Shown: positions 36,217 through 45,369, counted from the first letter of the stretch. The stretch is 64,000 bases of DNA from Psychroflexus tropicus DSM 15496 (GCF_000378765.1 NZ_KB905344.1:1-64000), one strand, 5' to 3'. Notes: generated by a model from the sequence alone, not told the origin. Program-made: numbers and translations.

Positions 36217-37240
36217 ACTATTTGTACATCACCGTTCGCCTCACCATTCCACTTATTCTGGCTATGCTCAACTCTTAGCCTATGTGGAAGGTAAAGTCAT
36301 TGATGGTAAGGATTCTAAACTACCTTATAAATTATCCAAGTATTTTTCCGGAAGAAAATCTAATAAGGCAGGAAACTATGATAGTAATAGTGTGCAAAAA
36401 GAACTGGAGCTCTTTACATCCCTTAAGAAAACCTCCAGAGATAAATGCCTGGTACATTACCTCAATGCAGAGCGGGACATTCGTTATAATTTAAAGTTCA
36501 AGAAAAATTATCCAAACACCAGGTTTTTAGCGACCTTCCATAAACCACCATCGGTCTTAAAAGAACGTATCACAGAAACCAAGTACTTAAGAAAATTAGA
36601 TGCAGCCATCTGTGTAGGCCAAAATCAGGTGGAATTCATCAAAGACTGGTTGGGTATAGATCAGGTTGCTTATATTCCACATGGCGTGGATACGGGTTTT
36701 TTTAAGCCAGACCCAAAAGTTGAAAAAGAACACTGTATTTTATTTGTAGGTCAGCATTTACGTGATTTTGAACTATTGAACTGGGTGCTCCCAAAATTTT
36801 TGGCCTACGATAAAAGTTTAAAAATTAAAGTGGTTGGGATACCTTTTGCTTTGAAGAAAATAAAAGAGGTTGAAAATGTGGTTAAGCTGAGTAAAGTTGG
36901 AGACGAAGAGCTAAAGCATTTATACCTAACCTCTAAGGGTTTGTTTTTGCCTCTGGTAGATGGAACCGCCTGCAATTCAATTTTAGAAGCTATGGCTTGT
37001 GGACTGCCTATTGTCACCAATGCTGTTGGAGGGAACAACGCTTATTTGGAAGGAACCCACTCCTGTTTTGAAAATGATAAGAAGGTTTTGTTTCAGGAAG
37101 TGATTAACTTGCTGGAAAATAAAACACAAAGAGAGATAAAGTCAATATTACTAAGACAAAGAGCTTTAGATTTCGATTGGAAAAAAATTGCCATAAAAAT
37201 TGAAAAGTTCCATAATAAATTAAATGGAAGTGAAACGTGA
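36209..37240 (+). CDS. family 4 glycosyltransferase
   Basis: The 343-residue GT-B enzyme has LATFHKPPSVL in the acceptor half, FVGQHLRDFELLNWV at the interdomain strand, and DGTACNSILEAMACGLPIV in the donor half with the Glu-x7-type pattern. It overlaps the upstream gene by 8 bases and the epimerase gene by 17. Confidence 0.87.
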   Translation: MHKLFVHHRSPHHSTYSGYAQLLAYVEGKVIDGKDSKLPYKLSKYFSGRKSNKAGNYDSNSVQKELELFTSLKKTSRDKCLVHYLNAERDIRYNLKFKKNYPNTRFLATFHKPPSVLKERITETKYLRKLDAAICVGQNQVEFIKDWLGIDQVAYIPHGVDTGFFKPDPKVEKEHCILFVGQHLRDFELLNWVLPKFLAYDKSLKIKVVGIPFALKKIKEVENVVKLSKVGDEELKHLYLTSKGLFLPLVDGTACNSILEAMACGLPIVTNAVGGNNAYLEGTHSCFENDKKVLFQEVINLLENKTQREIKSILLRQRALDFDWKKIAIKIEKFHNKLNGSET

Positions 37241-38252
37241 AAATATATTAATAACCGGGATTGCAGGGTTTATAGGATTTCATTTAGCAAGACAGCTTTT
37301 GGAAAGAGGTTACCAGATCATAGGAATTGATAATTTAAACACCTATTACGATGTGGATTTGAAATATGCGCGTTTAAATGAACTCGGAATAGCTAAACAT
37401 TGCTCAGAATTTTATAATCGAGAGGTGAAATCGGCAAATTTTAAAGGCTTGAGTTTTTTTCAGCTCAAATTGGAAGACCGAGCTAATTTACCCAACCTAT
37501 TTAGGAAGCATAACATAGATGTGGTTTGCAACCTTGCAGCTCAGGCTGGGGTGCGCTATAGCATCGAAAACCCAGAAGTCTACATTGATACCAACATTAC
37601 TGGTTTTCTCAACTTGTTGCAGTGTATGCGAGAAAACCAGGTATCGAAACTGGTTTACGCTAGCAGCTCCAGCGTTTACGGAAACACCGATGAGGTACCG
37701 TTTAAAGTCGAGCAATCGGTTGATCAGCCCATTAGTGTGTATGCGGCAACTAAAAAATCTAACGAACTTCTGGCTCATACTTATGCTCACTTATTCAGAA
37801 TTCAAACGATAGGTCTGCGCTTTTTCACGGTTTATGGGCCATGGGGTAGACCTGATATGGCACTATTTCTATTTGCGGATGCTATTGCAAAAGACAAACC
37901 CGTTAAAGTGTTTAATCAAGGCCACTTATCCAGAGACTTTACTTACATCGGCGATATTGTAGAAGGTATTATAGCAACTCTGGAAAAAGATCTACCCAAC
38001 AATTCAAAATACGGCATTTATAATATTGGAAATTCAAAACCGGTCAAGTTATTGGACTTTATTGAAGCTTTGGAACATAGTTTTGGTAAAACTGCCCAAA
38101 AGGAAATGCAGCCTATGCAACCTGGAGATGTACACCAAACCTGGGCCGATGTGTCTGATTTAGAACGGGATTTTGGCTATGCACCAACCACTGACATTCA
38201 AACAGGAATCGATAATTTTGTAGAGTGGTATAAAGATTACTATAGAGTGTAG
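37224..38252 (+). CDS. NAD-dependent epimerase, UDP-glucuronate 4-epimerase-like
   Basis: The 342-residue short-chain epimerase has the NAD loop GIAGFIGFHLA, IGIDNLNTYYDVDLKYARL (typical of UDP-glucuronate 4-epimerases), the Ser cluster YASSSSVYG and the catalytic YAATKK. It should interconvert UDP-GlcA and UDP-GalA, giving an acidic glycan building block. It is the last gene of the packed block. Its TAG stop is the first element of a repeat array. Confidence 0.93.
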   Translation: MEVKRENILITGIAGFIGFHLARQLLERGYQIIGIDNLNTYYDVDLKYARLNELGIAKHCSEFYNREVKSANFKGLSFFQLKLEDRANLPNLFRKHNIDVVCNLAAQAGVRYSIENPEVYIDTNITGFLNLLQCMRENQVSKLVYASSSSVYGNTDEVPFKVEQSVDQPISVYAATKKSNELLAHTYAHLFRIQTIGLRFFTVYGPWGRPDMALFLFADAIAKDKPVKVFNQGHLSRDFTYIGDIVEGIIATLEKDLPNNSKYGIYNIGNSKPVKLLDFIEALEHSFGKTAQKEMQPMQPGDVHQTWADVSDLERDFGYAPTTDIQTGIDNFVEWYKDYYRV

Positions 38253-38327
38253 TCGTATAATCGTATACTTGTAAAGTGGTCTATAACTTCATACAACTAA
38301 ACGAATACACCATTACTCGAATACACG
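38250..38327 (+). repeat. paired 8-bp arrays (left TAGTCGTA, right CGAATACA)
   Basis: The left array begins with the TAG stop of the epimerase gene (38250-38268). The right array (38301-38327) ends five bases before the next ATG. Reverse complemented, the right array reads TCGTGTAT-type units with the same TCG anchor. Confidence 0.8.
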
Positions 38328-38331
38328 AAAA

Positions 38332-39486
38332 ATGAAACTAGTAATTTTCGACGGCAGCTTCAAAACCACTGCCTTTATCAATCGCCTGATTGAGGGTCTG
38401 GTCAAGCATGGAGTTGAGGTTTATGTGTTGGGATTTAATGACCAACTAAAACATCCTTTAAAAGATGTAAACTATGTGAGCTTGGGTAGTAGCCAAAGCC
38501 GAATCAAATTTGCATGGAAGAGTTTAAAGTGGGGGTTAAGCTCTAAAGATTTGTTGAGAACGATCCGTATGTTGCTTAAGGGCAATATATCTGAACTTAA
38601 GAAAAACAATTTGACCTCAGCTTTGCAGGCTATTCAGCCAGACCTAGTTCACCTACAGTGGGTCTCGAATATTTCATTGTTTGAAGAACAGTTAAATAAA
38701 AAGTGTTTTAAGTTCATACTTTCACAAAGAGGTTACCAAACCAACGTCCGGCCTTTTGTGAACTCAGATAATTTCAATTATTTACAACACTGGCTCCCGA
38801 AGTTTGATGGCTTTCATTCGGTTTCTGAGGCGATTTCAAAAATCGGCGATCAAATTTATAAACATCCTAACAAAATAGATCAGGTGGTGTACACGGGATT
38901 GAATTTAGATAAATTTGAGTTTCAATCTGAGGTTGTCAACAATAAATTTTTACAATTGATTTCTGTTGGTCGTCCGCATTGGAAGAAAGGTTATAAATAT
39001 GCTCTAAAAGCCTGTGCTGTATTACTTCAACAAGGGATTGATTTTCATTATACCATCATCGGTGCTTCAGGCAATGAAGAATTGTTATTTTTGATCGATG
39101 ATATGGACTTAAGTGATAAGGTGGTGTTAACACCTAAATTATCTCAAACCAAAGTGTTTGAGTTGATGAAAACCTCAAACCTATTTCTATTACCTAGTCT
39201 AGAAGAAGGTATTGCCAATGTTGCCGTAGAAGTTATGGCTTTAGGCACTCCCGTCATTTCAACAGATTGTGGCGGGATGCAGGAATTGATTACCCATGGA
39301 AAAGAAGGATGGATTGTACCCGTTAGAGATCCTGAAGCTATGGCAGAACAAATCCTAAATTATAGTAATTTAGAAGTGGATGAGGTTAGAAATATTAAGA
39401 TGGCTGCCAGACATAAAGTGGAAGTGCAGCATAATGAAGATAGCATGATTAAAGGCATGATAGAATTGTATAATAGTCTTAAATAG
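38332..39486 (+). CDS. family 4 glycosyltransferase
   Basis: The 384-residue GT-B enzyme begins with MKLVIFDGSFKTTAFINRLI, has LISVGRPHWKKGYKYALKA and the catalytic SLEEGIANVAVEVMALGTPV (Glu292 and Glu300). It is the first gene of a new block, directly after a right-type array, and is followed after five bases by a sulfotransferase gene. Confidence 0.92.
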   Translation: MKLVIFDGSFKTTAFINRLIEGLVKHGVEVYVLGFNDQLKHPLKDVNYVSLGSSQSRIKFAWKSLKWGLSSKDLLRTIRMLLKGNISELKKNNLTSALQAIQPDLVHLQWVSNISLFEEQLNKKCFKFILSQRGYQTNVRPFVNSDNFNYLQHWLPKFDGFHSVSEAISKIGDQIYKHPNKIDQVVYTGLNLDKFEFQSEVVNNKFLQLISVGRPHWKKGYKYALKACAVLLQQGIDFHYTIIGASGNEELLFLIDDMDLSDKVVLTPKLSQTKVFELMKTSNLFLLPSLEEGIANVAVEVMALGTPVISTDCGGMQELITHGKEGWIVPVRDPEAMAEQILNYSNLEVDEVRNIKMAARHKVEVQHNEDSMIKGMIELYNSLK

Positions 39487-39491
39487 AAATA

Positions 39492-40196
39492 ATGAAATAC
39501 TTAATTTCAGTTCACATGCCAAAAGCTGGTGGCACCAGTTTTAAGTTTTTTCTCAAAGAAAATTTTAGAGATCAACTTTATCTTGATTATACAGACTATC
39601 CAGATCATTTAAATGAAAAACAGATTAATGATAAGCTTAAAAAATACAATAATTGCTTTTATAACTTAAAACCTTATTATTTTAATTTAAAAAACAAATC
39701 AATATTTCATGGGCATTTCTTGGCGGCGAAATATAAATGCTACTTAGCTAAAGAAAATGCCTGTTTTATAACTTGGCTTAGAGATCCTATTGAGAGGTTG
39801 GTTTCACATTATTATTACTGGTTAAAAACATACAATAAAGAAAGATCATTAGCTCTTCATAAAAGAGTAGTAGAAGAAAAATGGTCACTTGAGAAATTTT
39901 GTTTTTCCAAAGAAATGAAAAATCTTTATTCTAAGTTTTTAATAGATTTTGATATTAAAAATTTTGATTTTATTGGCATCGTAGAAAAGTATGATGAGGA
40001 TTTTATTTATTTTAATAATTTCATTTCAAAAATTAAAAACCCAACTCTTCCAGACCTTAATAAAACAGTAAAACCAGAAAAAAATCACTTCGATAACGAT
40101 ATTAAAGGACAACTGAAACAGTTTCATAAAAAAGATTATGAGATTTATGATTATGCTTTAAGAATGAGGAAAAAAAGGATTAATAGTTATGAGTAG
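39492..40196 (+). CDS. sulfotransferase family 2
   Basis: The 234-residue protein has SVHMPKAGGTSFKFF (5' PAPS loop of Sulfotransfer_2) and WLRDPIERLVSHYYYW (3' phosphate segment). It is related to the gene at 31228 in fold but not a close copy. AT-rich. Overlaps the next sulfotransferase gene by eight bases. Confidence 0.87.
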   Translation: MKYLISVHMPKAGGTSFKFFLKENFRDQLYLDYTDYPDHLNEKQINDKLKKYNNCFYNLKPYYFNLKNKSIFHGHFLAAKYKCYLAKENACFITWLRDPIERLVSHYYYWLKTYNKERSLALHKRVVEEKWSLEKFCFSKEMKNLYSKFLIDFDIKNFDFIGIVEKYDEDFIYFNNFISKIKNPTLPDLNKTVKPEKNHFDNDIKGQLKQFHKKDYEIYDYALRMRKKRINSYE

Positions 40197-41025
40197 AAGG
40201 CTCAGAAAAATAATTTTTCTTTTTTTTCCATTTCTTAAGAAATACGGATCTTATGTAAGTGTGGTTATAATAAATAAAATCACAAGGGTTTTCTATAGAA
40301 ATAAAAAACATCAATTCTTATTCATTCTTTCTCCTCCATTTTGTGGTTCAACATTATTAAATGAGATAATATCTTCTTCAAAAATAGTTTCTGTTAATAA
40401 TAAATTTGGTACCAGAGAAGGACAAAAGCTACCTACGGTTAGAAATATTATGTTTGATGGTATTAATAGGTGGGACGAATCCTTAACTTTTGATTGGGAT
40501 TATATCAAAAAAGAATGGATCAAGTATTGGGACTTGTCAAAACCTATTCTATTAGAAAAGAGTCCACCTAATATTAAATACGCTAAAATTTTAGAAGAAA
40601 AGTTTGAAAATTCTCACTTCATCATTTTTTATAGAAATCCTTATGCTCATTGTGAAAGTTTAATGAGACGTAGTAAAATGGGTGTCAAAGATGCAGCTGA
40701 GTTTTCTATAAAATGTTTAAAATATCAAAAGCGGAATATAATAGGGTTAAAACAAAAAACGATTATTTCTTATGAAGAGTTAACCAATGAAACGAATAAA
40801 ATCAAGAATAGAATTGATAACATTTATCCAAAAACGAATCTTGATGTTGAAATTCACAATGAATTTAATGCCCATAATTTTTTTAAAAAAAGCCTAGCTA
40901 TTCAAGATTTAAATAATTTGAAAATTAATAAATTGACTGTTGAAGAGATTGTTGAAATAAACGCTGTTTTTCAGAAAGAAGCTGGTTTAATTTCATTTTT
41001 TGGTTATAACATAATAAAAACATGA
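40189..41025 (+). CDS. sulfotransferase, putative
   Basis: The 278-residue protein has FILSPPFCGSTLLNEI near residue 45, a 5' PAPS loop, and FYRNPYAHCESLMRR, the 3' segment. The CGST form is seen in Sulfotransfer_3-type proteins, and this is less certain than the neighbouring gene. ATGA overlap with the following glycosyltransferase. Two sulfotransferase genes side by side suggest sulfation at two positions. Confidence 0.78.
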   Translation: MSRRLRKIIFLFFPFLKKYGSYVSVVIINKITRVFYRNKKHQFLFILSPPFCGSTLLNEIISSSKIVSVNNKFGTREGQKLPTVRNIMFDGINRWDESLTFDWDYIKKEWIKYWDLSKPILLEKSPPNIKYAKILEEKFENSHFIIFYRNPYAHCESLMRRSKMGVKDAAEFSIKCLKYQKRNIIGLKQKTIISYEELTNETNKIKNRIDNIYPKTNLDVEIHNEFNAHNFFKKSLAIQDLNNLKINKLTVEEIVEINAVFQKEAGLISFFGYNIIKT

Positions 41026-41888
41026 ACCCTTTAGTAAGTATTATACTCCCTTCTTACAATCATAAAGAATATCTAAAGGAAAGATTAGATTCTATACTTA
41101 ATCAAACTTTTCAAAATTTTGAACTCATTATGTTAGATGATGCGTCTACCGACGGTAGTCAAGAATTTTTAAAAGCATATAAAGACCATCCTAAAGTAGC
41201 TCATAGTGTTTTTAACGAGATCAATACAGGTTCACCCTTCAAACAATGGCAAAGAGGCTTAGAGCTAGCAAAAGGAGAATATGTGTGGATCGCCGAAAGT
41301 GATGATGCCTGTGAGCTCAATTTTTTAGCATCCTCAATGGAAGTGTTTGGGCTTTATTCAGAGGCTTCTATCGTTGTTGCTCAAACATTTAAATTTACTA
41401 GTCAAAAAATTGGAGGAGAGGTTTATCATCATATTTTTAAGGAGTCAAATCCAACTTTAATCAGTCAGAAAAACATCAATTTTTGCCCAATCTTAAATGT
41501 AAGTGCTTGCATATTCAAAAACCCTAAGCTTGGAAATGGATCTAATGAGTTTGTGAACTACAGACTTATTGGAGATCGCGTATTTTATCATGAATTTTTT
41601 TATGGTGGTCTGGTGGTAAAAAATTCAAATACAAGGAGTTACTTCAGAAAAGAAGGAGAAAGTGTCTCTGCCTTAAAATTTAAAGATAGTTCTTATTTGA
41701 AGCAGTACTTTAAAGAACACTTAAGATTTATCGACTACGTTTATCAAAATACCAAGTTACCTGAAACCTTCTATAATGCATATCTATCTAAATTCTTTAA
41801 AAGAGTAAGAGATAGGATGAATAAAAAGGATAAACTAAGCTTAACTTATCTTTTATTAGTTATTAAATACAAAACGAAATTGAAATAA
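41022..41888 (+). CDS. family 2 glycosyltransferase
   Basis: The 288-residue GT-A enzyme has VSIILPSYNHKEYLKERLD, LDDASTDGS and VWIAESDD, the latter in the place of the metal-binding DXD. Typical single-domain GT2 with no membrane helix. It is translationally coupled to the preceding sulfotransferase. Confidence 0.9.
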   Translation: MNPLVSIILPSYNHKEYLKERLDSILNQTFQNFELIMLDDASTDGSQEFLKAYKDHPKVAHSVFNEINTGSPFKQWQRGLELAKGEYVWIAESDDACELNFLASSMEVFGLYSEASIVVAQTFKFTSQKIGGEVYHHIFKESNPTLISQKNINFCPILNVSACIFKNPKLGNGSNEFVNYRLIGDRVFYHEFFYGGLVVKNSNTRSYFRKEGESVSALKFKDSSYLKQYFKEHLRFIDYVYQNTKLPETFYNAYLSKFFKRVRDRMNKKDKLSLTYLLLVIKYKTKLK

Positions 41889-41893
41889 TCTAT

Positions 41894-42892
41894 ATGCCTA
41901 GAGTCGCTATTGTAATTACTGCCAAGAATGAGGAGCGCTTATTAAAACAAAATCTTCGATATCATTTTGCATTAGGCATACATAAAGCCTTTGTTTATTT
42001 CGACGGTGTTACAGATAATGGCCCCGAAACGATTAAAAATTTGCCTAGAGTAGTTGCTCAAAATTCAGTTGAGCCTGAAAAATATAAACACTTAGAGAAT
42101 TTAAGTAAATTTACATCCAATGCGAATGAACACCATACTGCCAGGCAATGTTTAAATACATATGATGCCATGCTTAAATGCAAAAGGGATGGAATAGATT
42201 GGCTAATTTCTATAGATGCAGACGAGTTGTTTTATCCTGGATCAGATATCAAGGATTTAAGTGTATTTTTTGATGCTCTTGAAGCGTATGACGTTATTAA
42301 ATTACCCCCCCTAGAGATAATCAATAGGAAAATGACTTACACCAACGTTATGTTAGAAGAGTCTTTATTTAAGACAAAGAAAAATTTTAAGTCTAGGTTA
42401 GATCAGATTTATTTTGACATTAAAAATCCCTATGGCAATAAATCTTTTACAATTTCATATTGGTTAGGACATACGATGGGGAAATGTATCTTAAATGTAA
42501 AAAGCGATATTATACCCAAAAATGTGCACCGATATGAAACAAAGGATAATACTAAAATAAAATCAATCACAAAAGGTAACATTCTTCATTACCATATGTA
42601 CGATTTTGAAGATTTTATTAAGAAATTTAAAAATTTTGAACACCATCCTCCTGTTTTTTTAAGTGGGAATGAGATAGGTTCTTTAAAAAGTTTATGGATA
42701 CAATTAGTCAATGACCCAAAGATGACAAAGGAGCAGCTAAAAGAATACTACAAAAAAAATCTGCTTTTTAATGAAAAGAAATTAAAGCGTTTAAACAAAA
42801 CACGCTTATTTAATTTAGTTAGAAGAAAAGAAAAAGCAATTGTTGAAATTAAATTGCCAAGGCAAATTTTATCAAATATTAAACATGATTAA
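41894..42892 (+). CDS. glycosyltransferase family 2-like (Glyco_tranf_2_4 type)
   Basis: The 332-residue protein has AIVITAKNEERLLKQNLRYH, FVYFDGVTDNG and a metal-binding SIDADELFYPG, the pattern of the GT2/GT92-like group named Glyco_tranf_2_4. HYHMYDFEDFIKKFKNFEHHPP follows in the C-terminal half, then a basic tail. It is the last gene of this block. A degraded acyltransferase 3' end begins right behind its stop. Confidence 0.83.
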   Translation: MPRVAIVITAKNEERLLKQNLRYHFALGIHKAFVYFDGVTDNGPETIKNLPRVVAQNSVEPEKYKHLENLSKFTSNANEHHTARQCLNTYDAMLKCKRDGIDWLISIDADELFYPGSDIKDLSVFFDALEAYDVIKLPPLEIINRKMTYTNVMLEESLFKTKKNFKSRLDQIYFDIKNPYGNKSFTISYWLGHTMGKCILNVKSDIIPKNVHRYETKDNTKIKSITKGNILHYHMYDFEDFIKKFKNFEHHPPVFLSGNEIGSLKSLWIQLVNDPKMTKEQLKEYYKKNLLFNEKKLKRLNKTRLFNLVRRKEKAIVEIKLPRQILSNIKHD

Positions 42893-42961
42893 TTCTGTAA
42901 GGTGTCCCATGTTGTGGTGGCGGGGAATCCGGCGAAAGTGATAAAGCGATTAGTCGAGTAG
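42893..42961 (+). pseudogene. 3' remnant of a hexapeptide-repeat acyltransferase
   Basis: Frame 42893-42961 reads FCKVSHVVVAGNPAKVIKR then LVE and a TAG stop. VVAGNPAKVIKR is the very conserved end of left-handed beta-helix sugar acetyltransferases. Everything before it is gone: the preceding triplet is a stop codon and the upstream glycosyltransferase ends at 42892. The fragment runs directly into the next repeat array. Confidence 0.85.
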
Positions 42962-43018
42962 TCGAATAATGGAGTAGTCGTGTAATCGAGTAATCGTATA
43001 ATGGAGTATTTGATTAGT
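42951..43018 (+). repeat. left-type 8-bp array (TAGTCGAG)
   Basis: TAGTCGAG, TAGTCGAA, TAATGGAG and TAATCGTA units run from the end of the acyltransferase remnant. Anchor TCG, period eight. The right-type mate is at 43254-43315. Confidence 0.88.
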
Positions 43019-43064
43019 AGATTACCCAAATAATAAAAATTTAGTAGCCATTTAAACATGATAC

Positions 43065-43114
43065 ACACCCACCTAACCCTGCCTTTGCCAAGGAAACGCA
43101 GGCAGGCTCCCTCA
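43065..43114 (+). repeat. 50-bp direct repeat, copy A
   Basis: This 50-bp segment is identical to 46235-46284. It contains CCTGCCTTTGCCAAGG and an inverted GGCAGGC piece. It lies in the loop between a left and a right array, upstream of the asparagine-synthase-like gene. Related copy at 23912. Confidence 0.9.
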
Positions 43115-43253
43115 AGGAAGGAAACCAAAAGCAACTATCCCCTTGAGGGCCTGCCTTACTGGTCAGTTAGAGATTATTACTAATAAGACAAAAATGTAGT
43201 CTTTTAATGATTAATAAATACACATAGACTAAACTTAGTTAATACACTTTTAA

Positions 43254-43315
43254 CCGAATAATCGAATAATCGAATAGACGAATAGACGAATAGACGAATA
43301 CACGAATAGACGAAT
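43254..43315 (+). repeat. right-type 8-bp array (CGAATAGA)
   Basis: CGAATAAT, CGAATAGA and CGAATACA units end directly at the ATG of the next gene (43316). It is the mate of the array at 42951-43018. Positions 43115-43253 show no gene. Confidence 0.9.
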
Positions 43316-44704
43316 ATGCGAAGTATTAAAACCCCCATCATCCTCACCACCCAAACCTTTGTCAAGATCAAAGGGGAATCCCACGAACTAGACTATGAGG
43401 CCATTTGCCTGTTTGCAGCAACGGGATTTTTTTGGGACGATTCGACCTATTGGAAAGATACTAAAGTTTTGCGACCAGGGACGATCAATGAGATCGAAGA
43501 AGAGGGCTTTTTGGTAAAGTCCAAGCCCTGGTTTCAGTGGACTTATGAGCCAAAAAATCAATCTTTTGATAGCTCTTTACAAGAGTATCAAGACATGTTT
43601 GAGCAGATCATCGATGAGCAGATTGGCAATCAACAGGCTATTTTGCCTCTATCCGGTGGGCTGGATAGTCGGAGTCAGGCGGTAGCTTTACATAAATTAG
43701 GGAAGCAAGTGACCTCGTATTCCTATTCGTTTCAAGGCGGGTATAAAGAACATCAGATCAGTCAGCAAATCGCTAAGGTCTGTAACTTTGAATTTAAGGC
43801 CTTTGAGATTCCTCCACACTATCTTTGGGAAAAAATCGGGGAGTTAGCCGAAATCAATCAGTGTTATTCAGAATTTACTCATCCCCGGCAAATGGGTGTT
43901 TTAGAGGAGCTGAAACAAATGCAGGGTGTCTTTTCGCTCGGCCATTGGGGTGATGTTTTGTTTGATAAAGGAGGTGATGAAGGCATACAGGATAAAGACT
44001 TGGTTTCTTATATCCATAAAAAAGTAATCAAGAAAGGCGGGCTGGAATTGGCGAGGGAACTTTGGGCTAGCTGGAATTTGGAAGGGGATTTTGACACCTA
44101 TTTAAAAGACACCACCCAAACCTTGTTGAATCGTATCGATATTAAAAATACCTCGGCCAAAGTCAGAGCCTTTAAGTCGATGTACTGGGCGCCACGCTGG
44201 ACCAGTATCAATTTAAGTGTGTTTGAAGCGGCGCATCCCATCACTTTGCCTTATTACGATGATCGAATGTGTCAGTTAGTTTGCAAGATTCCTGAGTCAC
44301 ATCTTGCCGATCGCCAGCTTCAAATCGAGTACATTAAGCGCAACCATCCTGAAGTCGCCAGAATCACCTGGCAGGATCAGAAGCCGTTTAATTTGATGAA
44401 TTTCCATAAGAACATAGCACCTTACAATTTGCCTTATCGCATCACTGATAAACTGAAACGTGTGCTCCAGGAGAAATTGGGGAAGAAATTCATCCAGCGG
44501 AACTGGGAGTTGCAGTTTCTAGGTGAAGACAATGAAAAGCAGCTAGAGTCGTATTTGTATGATAAGGACTTCAATAATCTTGTAGACTCACAAGTGGTTA
44601 ACAATCTATACCGTAAATTTCAAACTCAAGATCCTGTGTTTTATTCACATCCGGTGAGTATGCTGTTGACATTGGCAGTTTGGAATAGGAGAAATTTAGA
44701 GTAG
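43316..44704 (+). CDS. asparagine-synthase-like protein lacking the glutaminase cysteine
   Basis: The 462-residue protein has the ATP pyrophosphatase loop LPLSGGLDSR of asparagine synthetases near residue 110-120, and NHPEVARITWQDQKPFN late in the chain. The N terminus is short and does not begin with the catalytic Cys of class II amidotransferases. It may use ammonia, or form an amide or related bond on a sugar acid; similar genes appear in capsule clusters. Substrate unknown. It is flanked by repeat arrays on both sides and stands alone. GC content is higher than its AT-rich neighbours upstream. Confidence 0.82.
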   Translation: MRSIKTPIILTTQTFVKIKGESHELDYEAICLFAATGFFWDDSTYWKDTKVLRPGTINEIEEEGFLVKSKPWFQWTYEPKNQSFDSSLQEYQDMFEQIIDEQIGNQQAILPLSGGLDSRSQAVALHKLGKQVTSYSYSFQGGYKEHQISQQIAKVCNFEFKAFEIPPHYLWEKIGELAEINQCYSEFTHPRQMGVLEELKQMQGVFSLGHWGDVLFDKGGDEGIQDKDLVSYIHKKVIKKGGLELARELWASWNLEGDFDTYLKDTTQTLLNRIDIKNTSAKVRAFKSMYWAPRWTSINLSVFEAAHPITLPYYDDRMCQLVCKIPESHLADRQLQIEYIKRNHPEVARITWQDQKPFNLMNFHKNIAPYNLPYRITDKLKRVLQEKLGKKFIQRNWELQFLGEDNEKQLESYLYDKDFNNLVDSQVVNNLYRKFQTQDPVFYSHPVSMLLTLAVWNRRNLE

Positions 44705-44730
44705 TCGTGTATTCGAATAATCGAATATTA
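44702..44730 (+). repeat. left-type 8-bp array beginning at a stop codon
   Basis: TAGTCGTGTATTCGAATAAT begins with the TAG stop of the asparagine-synthase-like gene. The mate is the right-type array at 46594-46631, so the 1.9-kb toxin-antitoxin spacer lies between them. Confidence 0.8.
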
Positions 44731-44764
44731 GGTATGTCACTTCGAGCCTGACCGACGAAGTCAT

Positions 44765-45060
44765 TTGTTTTTAAAAACATCAATGCTTTAAGCCAAATTA
44801 ATGGTTTTTTTCTTTTTTAGTTCACCCCCTTTGTTATTAATTAAGTGTTCATGAATCTCGTACCTCGATTTGTATTGCCAAAAAAAGAAACAATCCCCAA
44901 AGCTTTGGGGACTAGGCTTATTTTTATGTCTTTAAAAACTACAAAAGAAGTTCCACCACGTAAAGCAAACCGTTTCACTTATGCTTTACTCCTTCACCCA
45001 CTCTTCACCTCTTTTTGTTTTTTGACATCCATAAAAAGTAGGCCGGATTAAGTCGTTCAA
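44765..45060 (-). other. unclassified non-coding or decayed segment
   Basis: No intact gene. Read on the minus strand, pieces such as KRFALRGGTSFVVFKDIK and SLVPKALGIVSFFGNT are continuous but broken by stops. A perfect CCCCAAAG/CTTTGGGG palindrome is at 44895-44910, followed by a T-rich run on the minus strand. It could be a decayed gene or a dispersed element; I cannot decide. Confidence 0.4.
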
Positions 45061-45126
45061 GCGGGTCTTTTCAGTTATTAGCATTAATTATTCTAGATTC
45101 ATATGAGCTAATAGTTAAGTCGAGTT

Positions 45127-45269
45127 CTCGATACATCCCTTTTGGATTTCTGGTAAATCCAAAAAGGTCACTCGAACTGACAAAATCAACTTTATGGATG
45201 TCACTTGTGACTGCCTAACGTGGTCATTCAGGCGAGTGATCCCAACATTTTCGTTTGGGATGTATCGAG
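45127..45269. repeat. nested palindromic element, MITE-like
   Basis: CTCGATACATCCC (45127-45139) and GGGATGTATCGAG (45257-45269) are perfect 13-bp inverted ends. Inside, TTTTGGATTT/AAATCCAAAA (45140-45164) forms a second hairpin, and GGTCACTCG/CGAGTGATCC a third pairing. No coding capacity. The flank TCGAGTTCTCGA and CACTCGAACTGAC recurs at 46078-46198. Confidence 0.75.
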
Positions 45270-45357
45270 AGGTCATTTGAAGTTATCTCATGTTAGATAT
45301 TACTGAATAGTTGCCAATGCTAAATAACTCATACAATATTTTAAACTAAAATTTGAG

Positions 45358-45365
45358 TATTTTTG
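45358..45365 (+). promoter_or_regulatory. -7 box of the MNT antitoxin gene
   Basis: TATTTTTG is an exact TAnnTTTG box ending five bases before the ATG at 45370, the same distance as for trpL. The transcript would be leaderless or nearly so. Confidence 0.5.
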
Positions 45366-45369
45366 AATT

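Noticed and set aside
42889-43134. 81-residue open frame on the minus strand
   Set aside because: It crosses a repeat array, the 50-bp direct repeat and an acyltransferase remnant on the other strand.
44845-45051. 68-residue open frame on the plus strand
   Set aside because: No start signal or family likeness; the opposite strand reads more protein-like but is broken.
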